The notes beneath the pieces are model-generated. The model was not told the DNA's origin and made no database searches. It saw only the letters and a list, made by a program, of their open reading frames with translations. Positions 44,836-57,863 of a DNA stretch of 64,000 nt are shown piece by piece. The stretch lies in NCBI GenBank assembly GCA_002104985.1, contig MCGO01000054.1, forward strand, positions 124,001-188,000. The letters are read 5' to 3'. How positions within the stretch are numbered: the stretch's first letter is position 1; every line of letters begins with the position of its first letter. The position numbers and the translations under genes were made by a program. Source of the DNA: Rhizoclosmatium globosum. Lineage: Eukaryota > Chytridiomycota > Chytridiomycetes > Chytridiales > Chytriomycetaceae.

Positions 44836-45875
44836 TTATTCAGTATTGAGTGCAATCATAACGAGAGGAAACACCACTCCGTTCGACAAGATTGGAGTTG
44901 AGAAAACCAAAACGATGAGCCCAAGCTTCAAGCCGAGTTTCATTTCAGCTCCCTTCCCCTTCTTGAAAAAGATAATTTGATACAGCATGAATACCATGGA
45001 CGTGACTGTGGAAGAAATGTAGTCTGTTGTGATACTCGATTGGCATTCGTTTGAAAAGAAGGCGTTGACAAGGGTAGCAGCGGTGGCTTGGAAATCAAAT
45101 GCATGCAACTGAAGTTGCTGAAGCGTCAAAGTAGTAAACGAGACAAATGAGCTTCCGGCCAGAAACGCGTACAAATGGTTGATTGATCCAGCATTTCTCG
45201 ATACAATTGACTTGAGCAGCAAAGGAGCAAGCAAGAGAACGTGAATTGCCTTCAAGTTGAAATCAAAGCCCTTTGATCCAGCAACCAAAAAGGGCTGAAC
45301 GACATTGGAAAGCACAGACAGAACCATGCACACCCACAACAGCAACGAAGCCTCCTTCTTCCCCCTAACCCTAATTCCTTCCCACTAACAATATACTGAA
45401 TCAAAAACAACGGCCAGCACAAGCTAATCGCACCCAACATCCCCAGCGCAAGAAACACGGCCGCCGGAAGCCCCAATTCAAACTCCGCCATAAACATAAA
45501 CACAACCATCGAAGGCACAAAGTTGAGCAGCTTCACCGACCACCACCAGTTCTCCGCATCCTCCGTCACAAGCTTATACGCTCCCGTGAACAGATCGCAG
45601 TTCCGCATCCATCCTTTGATCCCTTCCTCGGCGTGCTCGGTCATGTACTCTGTTGCGTCTCTGATGAACCATTTGAAGATGTAGAACCAGGTTATGCTGA
45701 AGGAGAGCACTGCTGCGACGAGGAGGAAGAGGGGGAGGAGCTTTGACTTGGCGTGGGCGATGCGGGTGAGGGAGGAGGAGAAGCAGACGACGGCGCTTGG
45801 AATTAGGATGGAAAAGTAGAAGAGGAAAGGGAGGGAGAGTTGTTGGAACTCGGGGTCTGAGATCAGGTTGCTCAT
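44836..45875 (-). CDS. Integral membrane protein of unknown function, one-base frame break
   Basis: ATG at 45875, stop at 44836-44838. Two open frames join to about 346 residues if one base is added in the C-run at 45361-45365. The first part has hydrophobic segments around a WYIFKWFI and ENWWWSVKLL region; the second part has about four more helices and ends in VMIALNTE. The Trp-rich loop resembles an uncharacterised fungal membrane family, without a name I can defend. The minus-strand sequence at the break contains two TTAGGG words, which I take as coincidence. Confidence 0.5.
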
Positions 45876-46229
45876 CTCTGAATTTGGTAATTCAACAAGA
45901 TGATTTCGAAAGGAGATAGGCTAATTATACGGATAATTATACATTTTAAATTAAGATGGCAGGATAAACCTGAATGCATATTAATGTTATTTATTTCCTC
46001 TGTTATTTCATCCAGTCTTGATGACACACACGCGACCAGGATCAATGGCAGCACGTCGGTCGTCGCCACATCCAAGTATTGCAATATCTGTAAATAGTGA
46101 GCATGGGGGAGAGCAAGTCCATGAGGGATATCTCGATGTAAGACTTTGATAACCATCGACAGTATTCTAATACTTCATTTACCATCATTGACTCCTCATT
46201 CATGATTCGATTATTACGCACTTAATAAG

Positions 46230-48908
46230 ATGGTACGAACAAAGACTGTTGGGAAGGTACGCTCAGTTTTGTTAGTCAGTCATATGGTCCTTCAACTGCT
46301 ATGTCCTAGTTAGAGGGAATCTCGCTGATATTCAACAACATGACGGGAATCGGTATGATTCAGACATCATTAGTCTTTCAGCAGGTCAGAACCCCGCCAT
46401 AAAAAGAAGACTAAAGGATGTTTCCCTCAGTCTGGATGGCTCCCCGTCACCCTCTTCTTTGCGCTATTCATGGTCATATCATCATTATGCGCTCTGTTTA
46501 TGGTCGAAGCCATGCAGGCGATTCCGGGAAACAGATACTTCCAGGGTCACGTTGAATTCGGAACACTCATCAACTTCTACTTTGGATCCACGGCTCATAT
46601 GATAGGACAGTTTAGTTTATACGGCGCGTTGGAAGTGATCGCGGTTGGATCTATTATTCAGTCCAGTCAGGTGATTTCTGCTTCAAAGGGAAACAACGTG
46701 TCTGATGATTTGGATGTAGACTATGGATAACCTTTTGATTGATATCTTTGGAAGGACGTGTGGAGTTTCGATGGGAATTACTTCAGGCTCAAACGCGACA
46801 GCCTTGAGTTGGTTCTGTGTTGACTCGCATGGTGATTCCATATCTCCATTCGGGAACGAGTACGTACTCTCTTCTCGAATATCAGAATATACTTATGAAA
46901 AATTTCAAGGTATATGATCCTGACTCAAGGCCTTCTAATCGTCGCGATTGTCATTATTCCTCAGTGTATTGTACCTTTAAGCGAAGTCCTCTGGATCCAA
47001 GTAATATGCTTTGGCGTCACTCTGTGCGTGTTCTTGGAATGGATCGTTGCTTCATGTGTCAACGGACTTCATATGGAATACGTTCCCGTAATGCACGGAC
47101 AGGTTTCAGGGTAAAAGTACAAGTTTGTTTGAAAAGAAAGCTTATTTTTATGCTTTTTAGATATGCCGGACTTGTCGGGACTGTAATGCTCAATTACGCG
47201 TTTGTTCAAACCGTACCATCTTGGGTGAATGTTCGACGGCCTGACGTGAATATCCAGCAATCTATTTGGATCTCTTCGTTTGCAGGCTTCGTCTGCTACA
47301 TCCTGACAGGCCTACTTCCTGCACTCGCATACTTGATTCCGGAAGGCTCGAATCTGATTGCTGTCTTGACAACGAACGGAGGGATGGTGAACAAGGTCTT
47401 TGGATATCTGTTCTCGTTGATGGTGTTGATGATGTCTGTCCCTGTGTTATTGATTGTTGCGAAACTGAATTTGGATCAGAACTTTGAAATGCAATCAGGT
47501 TTGTGATTTTTCTATAAGTTGAGACTTGTTCTGACTGGGCAAAAGGTGTATCGACTTTCCTTGCACAAGTAGTTCCTTGGATACTGTGCATACCGTTCTT
47601 GACAGGAACGTATCTGACAGAGATTAATAACTGGGGATCTTTGGTCTTCGTATCAGTAGCGAACTTTGTGGTTCCACTGCTAATTTACTTGCGAGCAGTC
47701 GAGTTTCGCAAATCATAATCAGAAACGACGTGAGTACAATTCTTTACATTGTTCGATGTCCCTTTAATATTCTCGAAGATTTAACAAGGCATCAACGGGA
47801 TCTTCTCAAAGTCATCCACAAGAACAACCATGTGCCTGTAAACGTCAAACCAACTACAAACAATGCGTTGCAGCTAGTTACCGATAGGATTCTTACGGCA
47901 TCTCCAAGTGACGGGCAACGTCCGATGTTGGCCTCACCTTTGGATATTTCAATACAAACGGGACTTGCTATGGTTTCTTCACCTGCCTGCAGCCTTTCAA
48001 ATCAGTCTCCGACTCTATTAAGATCACATTTACCCGTCTTAGTTATCAACTCTCCAGAAACATTAAGTCCATCGTCCCAACCACAACGAAGTCCCCAAGT
48101 CACTCCTCAAAACCCATCATTTTTGATATCCCCAGTTCGAGAAACACACCATTCTCGTATACGGACACCAAGCTGGGAACGCGGGAGTTTTCCAGGCGCA
48201 TCACATATCGTTTTGCCATCCCAGCTTATGGATATGGACGCGGATGTTGAGGGATACTTGCTGGAAGATGTTCCTGATCCAGACGACTCGGATCCAGAGG
48301 AGCAGGTGGGACAACCTGCGTCTCCACAGTTGTCGGATTCATGGACGGAGGAAGATTCGTCGAATCTGCTTATTAGGAATTTGTCAACACGGGGATCTCG
48401 GAGGGAGCTTTCTGCATCGCCTGATAGCCTTAGTGAAGCGACGGAGACTGTACCGCTACTGCGTGATGATTCCATGTATTCAGATGCGGTTATGCCTTCT
48501 GATGGCAGTGAATACAGTGACGTGAATAGGTTACAAGGTGGAAGCACGAATGCAGTAATAGCACCCGTGATCTCGATATCAGAGACGGAGGAGCAACCTA
48601 CTACTGGAATGCTTCTAGTTCCACGACGATATATGACTGTTTGTTCAATGGTAAAGGCCTGTCCAACCAAATTCATTTTTAACTCACCAATACAAAACCA
48701 GATTGCACAGGAAAGTTATCGACAAGCTGTACTCCATCTGTCGGATGGTGATACAAGGGTTGAAACCAGAATGAAGGCGTTTCGCTCGATTCCGAAATGG
48801 TTTCCTATATCGCCGAGAACTCTCGCGATTGGGTGTCTTGTATTTACTGTGGCAACGGCGTTGACAAACATTGGGATTGCACTTTCAGCTTTATTGGCAG
48901 CTAGATAG
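46230..48908 (+). CDS. AAAP-like amino-acid transporter with a long C-terminal tail
   Basis: Exons: 46230-46256, 46310-46384, 46431-46670, 46720-46859, 46910-47110, 47161-47498, 47546-47729 and 47779-48908. The opening LEGISLIFNNMTGIGMI and QQSGWLP resemble the first helix of the amino acid/auxin permease group, followed by about nine more membrane segments. A final exon encodes about 375 residues of Ser/Pro-rich, acidic tail ending in one more membrane helix (LAIGCLVFTVATALTNIGIAL). Splice phases agree except at the junction near 47712: the seventh exon reads into TAA unless one base is removed. So the tail's connection is likely but not proven. Substrate unknown. Confidence 0.6.
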
Positions 48909-49005
48909 TTTGAATAAATACAGAAATATGAACGTGTGTATGAGAGACAAGGTTTGAAGTCAACGCTTTTCAGTAACAACATCTCTTCACTCGCTTTTAT
49001 TGGAC

Positions 49006-50388
49006 TCATCTCATACTACAAGTTGCCTTATTATGGCCAGCCTCTCCACAAACACCACACCGCCTCCGCTCAGTAGATCCATCAAACCGCCTTTGTACAG
49101 ATTCCACAAACTCCTGATGCCACATTTTTGGAATCGCCAACACTTTCTTTCGTTGAATCCAATCCACAGTTTCCATTCCCAACACTGGTTCCAAATGAAC
49201 TCGTGGGAATTTACGTTTCGTTCGTAACTGGCTAACCATTTTCCCTGCGATTTCTTCATCCGCGCTTGGGCAGTAGAGACGGACGAGGTCTACCCATGAA
49301 GCATAACCATCTTCGTTTCTGCTTCCATCCGACAAGAGAGTGGGAATCATGCCGCTTGGGACGGCTGTTGTTGCAAAGGGACGGAAAGAGGCTGACTTGG
49401 ACTCATCTATGGCTGAAGACGATGGCACCTGTCCGGCGCATTTATTGGTATGTGCTTGTAGTTGGGTTACTGACTGTGACGAAAAGGTTGTACAAGGGCA
49501 GTGGAAAAGGTTGTCGGTTGAATCACGTTTCAAGAGCAATTCACTTCCACTTGAGAAAACGACTTTGCATTCAGGCGAGCTCAGGTTCCATCCGTTGGGA
49601 AGATCATGTGTGAGACGGTCCGCCGATATAATGACATGGCGTTTCACTGATCCTGGTCCATGGATTCCAATTCTTTCAGGTGTATTTTCGGCTGTTGGTG
49701 ATGGGTCCACAGTATCTGATGTAGCAGGGATGGAATTTTTCATAGAACTCAAAGTTCTAGCTGTAGCTTCTACGTCTTCTTCAAGACCACGACCTTCACA
49801 ACGTAGCCGTGCATGGCTACGCATGCTAGACAAGTTTTGTGTTGCGAAAACCTGACACGGGCAGTGAAAGCGATTGTCAGCCTGTCTAGTGATTGTAGCT
49901 TCGATCCCACTAATAAAAACGACTGTGCACTGTGGTGAATGACGGTCATAGATGTGTGTCCTCGCTTTATCCTGAGTTTGAAACCGTTTATCACAGCGAG
50001 TACATTTGAAGGGGAATGATTGAGGATCTGATTTCACGGATTCGATCATATCAACGTCTAAGCCGTCGATGGACTTGTCAAATGCTTTTCGTTTTCGAGA
50101 AATGACAGGTTTCAGAGACGGATCATCCAAGTCCCGGCCCACATCGTCTTCAGTTGCAGGATAGATTTCATCAACTTCGTCTGAGCCAATTGTGGATATT
50201 GTTGGAACTGGGGCGTCCGAGGAACTGTTGTTGAAGCGGTCGACTAGTTTTTGGAATTCAGTTTCGAGGACCTGGAGCCCGGTCCCGAATCCAGTCTCGA
50301 GTTCTTTGATTCGATCTCGAAGGACTTCGTTTTCTCGTTCAAGGTTACGGCAAAAGGTGCAGGTACTGGTGGCTGGCGGTGAGGACAT
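49006..50388 (-). CDS. Zinc-finger protein: coiled coil, C2H2-type finger, C-terminal zinc knuckle
   Basis: Single exon, 460 residues. The N-terminus has a CxxC and a short coiled coil (ERENEVLRDRIKELETG). A C2H2 finger lies near residue 128 (FKCTRCDKRFQTQDKARTHIYDRH). Two further CxC/H modules (FHCPCQVFATQNLSSMRSHARLRC and FHCPCTTFSSQSVTQLQAHTNKC) look like degenerate fingers of a shared type. The end is a CCHC knuckle (CGVCGEAGHNKATC), which also occurs in DDE transposases and RNA-binding proteins. I do not recognise the protein; nucleic-acid binding is the likely role. Confidence 0.65.
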   Translation of the reverse strand: MSSPPATSTCTFCRNLERENEVLRDRIKELETGFGTGLQVLETEFQKLVDRFNNSSSDAPVPTISTIGSDEVDEIYPATEDDVGRDLDDPSLKPVISRKRKAFDKSIDGLDVDMIESVKSDPQSFPFKCTRCDKRFQTQDKARTHIYDRHSPQCTVVFISGIEATITRQADNRFHCPCQVFATQNLSSMRSHARLRCEGRGLEEDVEATARTLSSMKNSIPATSDTVDPSPTAENTPERIGIHGPGSVKRHVIISADRLTHDLPNGWNLSSPECKVVFSSGSELLLKRDSTDNLFHCPCTTFSSQSVTQLQAHTNKCAGQVPSSSAIDESKSASFRPFATTAVPSGMIPTLLSDGSRNEDGYASWVDLVRLYCPSADEEIAGKMVSQLRTKRKFPRVHLEPVLGMETVDWIQRKKVLAIPKMWHQEFVESVQRRFDGSTERRRCGVCGEAGHNKATCSMR

Positions 50389-51138
50389 GCGTACGAGGAA
50401 ATGAACAAAAGAAAGAAATAAACGGGAAAAGAAAGAGAGAAGTAACTATAGTTGGAGCAAATGTAAATTTACCATTTGAACATTTCATAATAAGAACTTA
50501 ATTTGGAGTATGTACGCTGATCAGGAATTTGATACAGAGGGGAAGGAAATCAATAATATCATAAGACATCGAGCCTTCTGTGTGGAATTCAATAACCTCA
50601 TCAAATAAACATTTAACATATTGTCTATGAACGGCTTCTTTTGCTCGAGGGTTTGTCAGGGTGTGTAACCGTGTGGTTTTTATGGATGTACCCATTTTCA
50701 TCGGTCTGCATACATAACGCGTCTTTTAACTGAAATATATAAGGAGTGAAAAGGAACTATGTATTAGAAGCGAAATATTGCGTGGCCGTCTCGGAGAATT
50801 TTGTTTCACTATTTTTTTTCTTTTTACCTGTCATACAAATGAATGAGTAAAGAAGTATCTGCAGTACTATTTGCCTTACTTCCGTTAACTACTAGTTATA
50901 ACGATCCATCATCATTGTGTGTCAATAGAAATCTGGGCCGGATCCGTCAACGATTGCATCCATCAGGCGTCAGCAATCAAGCAGAATACCATTTTACCTC
51001 AGAGACAACGGTCCAAAAACATCGTCGGAAAATAGAACGGGCTTGTGCGAATAAGAGTAGCTCTTGGGCGTTTCGCCGGCCTTCCCAACATGGCCGGCCG
51101 ACGTAATCACCGCCGCCGCCGCCTTTAATTCGGCAAAA
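50389..51138. other. Intergenic, no gene seen
   Basis: About 750 bp. The last 100 bp (CCGGCC and CCGCCGCCGCC words) resemble the sequence next to the tRNA-Arg copy at 53521, suggesting duplicated tRNA surroundings. No gene recognised. Confidence 0.4.
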
Positions 51139-51211
51139 CGAGCGTACCAGGGGTCGAACCTGGAATCTCTTGATTCGTAGTCAAGCGCGGTAACCATTTT
51201 GCCATACGCCC
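51139..51211 (-). tRNA. tRNA-Arg(ACG), copy 3
   Basis: Same 73-nt tRNA as the other three copies. Its 3' flank (CGCCGCC...TTAATTCGGCAAAA) is shared in part with copy 4. Confidence 0.93.
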
Positions 51212-51349
51212 ATGTGAACTTGATGTTGCCATTCTCTTTCTGAATCGGAGCTCTGACACAAGAAGCCTTTCTATCTGAATCACAATCATATAACCATTCA
51301 TATCGAGGGTAGAGGACATAGTTTAACATACAGTACTGCTTTATTCAGA

Positions 51350-53039
<1,690 letters not shown>

Positions 53040-53520
53040 TGTTCAAAGAATTGTCAGATTAAAGAAACGCGTACTTTGATTTGAAAGTAGTTCTAAAAGG
53101 CAGGCTTTGCTTAAAGGCGGATCCCGCGATGTTTGCCTCAATGTAAGGTGCTCGGAGAATTTCAGCTCGGGGAATTCTGTTTCACCTTTTTTTTCTTTTT
53201 GTTTACCTTCTTAATGGTTGTGCACTTCCTTTGAACATTCATAGATTCTTTACACTGTGGTAGAGTGTGGTCGAGTGTTCTTACGATTATATCATAATGC
53301 CTTTGGCGTGAAGGCTTGGATGAAGAGCCTACTGGGTCCTTGTACTCAAATTTACTTACTTCACCTGTCTTCATGCTTCTGTTTCAAATACAATGAAAAA
53401 GAAGCGGCGGAAAACCATAAAGTCTTGAGCAGAGCCTGTTCTCCCAAGGGCGTTCCGGCTGCCGTCCCAGAGTACTCGGCCGTCATAATGACCACCGCCG
53501 CCGCCGTTAATTCGGCAAAA
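53040..53520. other. Intergenic, no gene seen
   Basis: About 480 bp upstream of TTLL1. The part next to the tRNA has CCGCCGCCGCC words like those next to the copy at 51139. Confidence 0.4.
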
Positions 53521-53593
53521 CGAGCGTACCAGGGGTCGAACCTGGAATCTCTTGATTCGTAGTCAAGCGCGGTAACCATTTTGCCATACGCCC
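53521..53593 (-). tRNA. tRNA-Arg(ACG), copy 4
   Basis: Same 73-nt tRNA as copies at 23688, 44592 and 51139; only 2.3 kb from copy 3 and on the same strand. Confidence 0.93.
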
Positions 53594-53725
53594 ATGTTAA
53601 TATACAGCACTATTCCCTTTCTGAATCAGAGTACTAAGACTAGAAAACGAGCCTTACACAAACAAATGTACATATTCATTACAAGAAGTAAAATAACTTG
53701 TATTGATTCCCCAGTAACAGTTAAA

Positions 53726-55041
53726 TCAAATCTCATCATCCTCAACTACAACCTCACTATCCTCAGCCCTACCCAATCCAAGAACCTCTGGCAATGCAAT
53801 AACGTCATTAAATACAAAGGTTCCGTAAATCAACACCACGAATCCAATGACTTGCAACAGCTTAAAAGATTCCCACCCAAGCCCCATCGAAATCATCCAA
53901 ATAAACACGGTTCGGCATGTATCGATCGTAGAACGCGACGTTGCAGACACAGTTTGCGTAACAGAAAGACCGGACCAGTTGAAGAGGGAAATAGAAAAGC
54001 AGATTCCAATTCCCGTGTAAAACACTGAAGGAACATCAAAAGTGTCATGGAACCCTTGCACGACATTGAAAAAGTTATCAGGGGATTGGTATTGCCCGTA
54101 AAAGTAGTAGACTGGTGGAAGCACAATGAGGCCCGTGAGAAGTCCAAAGAAACCTTCGAGGCCAACAGCTTTGAGAGCTTGGATACGGTAATTTGAGAGC
54201 ACTTTTTCTTCAATTACAAATTGGGAGGCTGTGAGAGACTGAGCAGCAACGACGAGGAATACACCAAAGAGGGCTGTGGAAGCTTCCGCTGTTGAGGTTG
54301 GAGTAATGTGTTGAAGGAGGGACATGTTGGATGGTTTTGAAGCGTAAATTGAGGAAGCTCCGACCAGTGCAACGCCCACAAAAACTGTGCAAAGAGCGAA
54401 CCAGCGGTAAGGTGGATGTTGTCGTCCCAAAAAGAGAGTAGAGAATGTTCCTGTGAAGAGAACCACTGATCCCTTAGCTACTAAAACATTAGCCATCAAT
54501 AGAGCACAATAAATATAAAATACCATTTGGTAAATTGAAGCTGAAACAAAGAGAAGCCCAACATTCATGAGCGTTGTAGCCAACAAATCACACAAAGTCG
54601 GAAGCCAAAGCAGAAGCAGTTTCCAGCCGGATAGCTCAGAAACCTCCGAATCGCCATCGTTTTCTTCGTTTGCATCTTCGAGAAGCGGTGCCGATTCGTC
54701 GGTTGGCTTTGATTGGAAGTGGGCGGAAACAAGGAAAACAACCAAGCATCCGACTTCGCCAACAAACATTGTCAGCGTCTGTTTCGGGTAAATTATGAGT
54801 ACTTGCGATGCGTGGTATGCTTGGCGAGGGTTACCTGCCACACGGGCTGCTCGTAATGCTTGTGCGTGGACGGGTCGGGGTCAGTGCAGTTCCGCACGCA
54901 TTGCATGTCCTGCCACTTGTTCAGGATCGTATTCATGCTGCCAATTACCATTAATAACTCCACTTTTCAATCGCGTGCCACGTACCTTCCTGTGGCAAGC
55001 ATAACGGCCACATAGAGCCAGAGTGGGATTGTTCCAGCCAT
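53726..55041 (-). CDS. SLC35F6-like (EamA/DMT) membrane transporter
   Basis: Exons 54986-55041, 54835-54937 and 53726-54778 (introns 48 and 56 nt) give 403 residues. The N-terminus MAGTIPLWLYVAVMLATGSMNT.LNKW is the characteristic first helix of the SLC35F6 group. It is followed by TMFVGEVGC, an acidic cytosolic loop (ESAPLLEDANEEND), and about eight more membrane segments including YRWFALCTVFVGVALVG and SATSRSTIDTCRTVFIW. The family is a branch of nucleotide-sugar-type drug/metabolite transporters found on lysosomal, mitochondrial or Golgi membranes. Substrate unknown. The C-terminus is acidic. Confidence 0.85.
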
Positions 55042-55317
55042 TCTTTTTTCGATTCCCAAATAAACTAAAAAAAGGAGACAAGAAGTAGAAACAGCCAACT
55101 ACTGTAAATAACGGGAGAAAAGTAATCTGCTGCAAATGGTTCAAGACGCATGAGGATTTGTAAATGGTAAAAGATTAGTGGCTTCAATCATCAATCTAGC
55201 CAATCATCAATCCAGCCGCTGTGATACTCTACTCAGAAGTTAACACAGATAAAAAACAATATAAATCGGTGAGTATTATTCTTGTGGATGGTGTGAAAAC
55301 TGTTTCTGTGAGCCAAC

Positions 55318-55685
55318 CAACCCCCACACCTGAAACATCCCCAAACTCCGCCAATTTAAAAACAGCAACATAAAAGAGCTCCCAGACGGGGAATTGAACC
55401 CCGGTCGCCGCCGTGAGAGGGCGGAATCTTGGCCACTAGACGATCTAGGAACTTGCTCTCATTTGAAGTATTTACTAAATATTTGCGTCAAATTTGAAAG
55501 CAGATGCCCTCTCCGCATCTAAACCTTTGTTATTAGATGTCATAAGAGTGCGTGGAAGGGAGTATAAGACTATGGACTCAACAGGAATAGGGTGTGTGGC
55601 TCAAATGTATCTCCAAACTGAGACCAGCTTAGACATTTTAGACAAACGGCTAGACAAACCTAGACAAACTTTAGATAAACCTTAG
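55318..55685. repeat. Dispersed duplicated segment around tRNA-Glu, copy 2
   Basis: Matches 21590-21985 in the same orientation on both sides of the tRNA, including a shorter run of TTAGACAAAC-like units near 55632-55690. The copies differ at scattered positions and small gaps, so the duplication is not very recent. The remaining 55686-55868 shows nothing. Confidence 0.75.
55379..55450 (-). tRNA. tRNA-Glu(CTC), copy 2
   Basis: 72 nt, differs from the copy at 21655 by one D-arm base (GGCC for GGCT). Anticodon loop CTCTCAC. Confidence 0.93.
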
Positions 55686-55868
55686 AATTTAAATGACGCA
55701 GTACTGCCAAAACTCAAGCACACTGGCACGAAATCCTTCAAACAAACTGCTTCGTTCCAAATTGTGACTCCCACAATAGAATACTGAAAAATACTACTGC
55801 TGTGAAAAATAAATGCTATCATACATTTCTTGTTTCACACATTTCAGATTTTGCGATACAAAGTTTAT

Positions 55869-57104
55869 TTAGATTAGCTTCTGCAATAATCGTTGGAATT
55901 CAGGGCGATCGGACCACTGTGGACAGCCCAGCAGAAATTCCTTATCTTCAATAGAAAGGATAATGCGTGGATCTTCCAACAAACATGATAGATTTTCCAC
56001 AGTTTTCGTGTATTGTAAAGCCATTACTCCACACTCAGTCGGATCAACAGTTTTCAATAACAGTTTAATAATTCTTGAATCTGCGTGTCTTGCCGCTTTG
56101 ATTAGAACGGCACCAGTCAACTCGACTCTTGGGTCTTGTAGTAGTGTTTCAGCCAGCTCAAACTGTCCATTGATGTAGGCGTGTCCCAGGTAATCTCCAA
56201 ATGTTGGATCTATGCGACCGTCTTTGAGCATAAGTCTGACAATATTTATGTGCGAATACCGGCAAGCTGCTGCAAACGCGTATTCATCGTTGGCACAAGG
56301 ATCCACACCAGGAATGTTCAGTAGTATGTCAACAACGTCGAAATGTCCTCTTCTTGCAGCCAGTTGAAGTGCAAGGCTGCTTTGGGCGGCAGGATCAACA
56401 TCAGGAATCTTCAACAATATCTTGATGACATCGGCACGACCATATCTTGCAGCATAGATAAATGCAGCATTATTCTCATGCGCAGCATTTGTTCGAGGAT
56501 CCAACAAGAGCCGCTCAATTATAGCCAAGTGACCAAATCGAGCAGCATTACGAAAGGCCACGTTCAAAGGCATTGTGGACTCCGAATCACAAATACTCAG
56601 CAACAAATCAACAACATTTGCGCATCCAGCGCGAGAAGCCCAAACGAGTAATCGATGGTTCTGAACAGCTGGGTCCAAACCATCAGCAAGAAGGATCTGT
56701 ATCACCTTGAACGCTCTCTGTGGAGATAGATACCATCGCAAAGACCACATTAAATTACGGTGACTGTTGTCCCAAACCTGGTTTACACCGTCCCACTCAT
56801 CGGCAGCAAGCATCGCTCCACATATGGCTGCCTGGTGGGACAAAGGGAGAAGCGGCCAATGACGGCTCCCATACAGTTGTGCATCTTTGAGGAACTCCCA
56901 AATTGGATACCTCTTCAAATACTTCCTCTTTGAAGTGCCCTTTGTCAGTCTTATCTGATACGAAAGATGCAGTTTAGCAAAAGATAGGCTGTCAAGGACT
57001 TGTCTCAGCCGTTTGGATGCCAGTTGAATCTGAACTAGTTTCGAATTGATGGGGAGGTGGAGTAAGATGGCTTGAATGAGTTCGATTGGGAGTGATTCAA
57101 TCAT
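55869..57104 (-). CDS. F-box-like / ankyrin-repeat protein, member 3
   Basis: ATG at 57104, 411 residues, single exon. F-box-like start MIESLPIELIQAILLHLP, then the family linker (FAKLHLSYQIRLTKG, IWEFLKDAQ, LPLSHQAAICGAML, NLMWSLRWYLSPQRAF) and about eight ankyrin repeats, the later ones degenerate (TGAVLIKAARHADSRIIKLLL). The frame stays open upstream into the inverted-repeat element, but there is no ATG there. Same family as 19210, 29919 and 57864. Confidence 0.82.
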   Translation of the reverse strand: MIESLPIELIQAILLHLPINSKLVQIQLASKRLRQVLDSLSFAKLHLSYQIRLTKGTSKRKYLKRYPIWEFLKDAQLYGSRHWPLLPLSHQAAICGAMLAADEWDGVNQVWDNSHRNLMWSLRWYLSPQRAFKVIQILLADGLDPAVQNHRLLVWASRAGCANVVDLLLSICDSESTMPLNVAFRNAARFGHLAIIERLLLDPRTNAAHENNAAFIYAARYGRADVIKILLKIPDVDPAAQSSLALQLAARRGHFDVVDILLNIPGVDPCANDEYAFAAACRYSHINIVRLMLKDGRIDPTFGDYLGHAYINGQFELAETLLQDPRVELTGAVLIKAARHADSRIIKLLLKTVDPTECGVMALQYTKTVENLSCLLEDPRIILSIEDKEFLLGCPQWSDRPEFQRLLQKLI

Positions 57105-57132
57105 TTTTAAAGGATTTATTAAATTGAAAAAA

Positions 57133-57797
57133 CCAAGGCGGCTCCCCGGGAGCCCGTGGCTCCCCCCCACTCATTGTGAGTCATAATAAAATGTGTGAGT
57201 CATAAGTTTTGTATCTTTTGTGGAAGTGAGAGATCATGGAGATGAACATACATATTTTCGGACACTGGTAGCAAATAGCGCAATAGCCAACAATAAGACG
57301 CTTTTCCCTTTCAGCAAGTCTTCAGCACCTCCAAAGAGACTTTCGGAAGAAACAGTGTTCATATTGTCAAGGAGGTTTGTGTGAGTCTTGAGTTTCTAAC
57401 TGCTGTTAAACACTGTGGTTAAACTAGTCGAAAGTCGAAGAAAATAAGGCAAAATGAGAGCGACTCCCTCTCTGCTGAAAGAAACAAAGAAGCGAGCGAT
57501 TTAATGCGGAAAATGGGAAAACAGGTCACAATCAGGCAACCTGTACAGTTTAGTTTCGTACATTCAAGTTATTGGACAAATAAAGTTCGCTACTGAGGGT
57601 ATTTATTCAAGTTATGGGATGGAGCTATGGAAACGTTGATGGTATATAGTGGGGAGTTGGCGGGGGGAGCCGACTTGGAAAATGTCTCTCAGATACCAAG
57701 GCGGCTCCCGGGGAGCCCAAACTTCTTTGGCTCCCCATGAGTCACAATGAGTGGGGGGGGGGGGGGGGAGCCACGGGCTCCCGGGGAGCCGCCTTGG
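57133..57797. repeat. Inverted-repeat element between two ankyrin genes
   Basis: Arms 57133-57184 and 57737-57797 are near-perfect reverse complements starting CCAAGGCGGCTCCC and differing mainly in a G-run (7 against 17). A third copy of the arm's outer 22 bp lies at 57696-57717 and can pair with the right arm as a compact hairpin. No transposase; no clear target duplication beyond both flanks having ATTAAATT-like words. The rest of 57105-57863 contains no gene. Confidence 0.65.
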
Positions 57798-57863
57798 AAC
57801 TTCCTATTAAATTTCTACCCTCTTTTATTGAACCATTTAGAAAACAGTCCACCCTTTTTCTGG

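Noticed and set aside
45363..45376. Internal telomere-type repeat, two TTAGGG units on the minus strand
   Set aside because: Only two units, inside a conserved coding region at the frame break; most likely coincidence.
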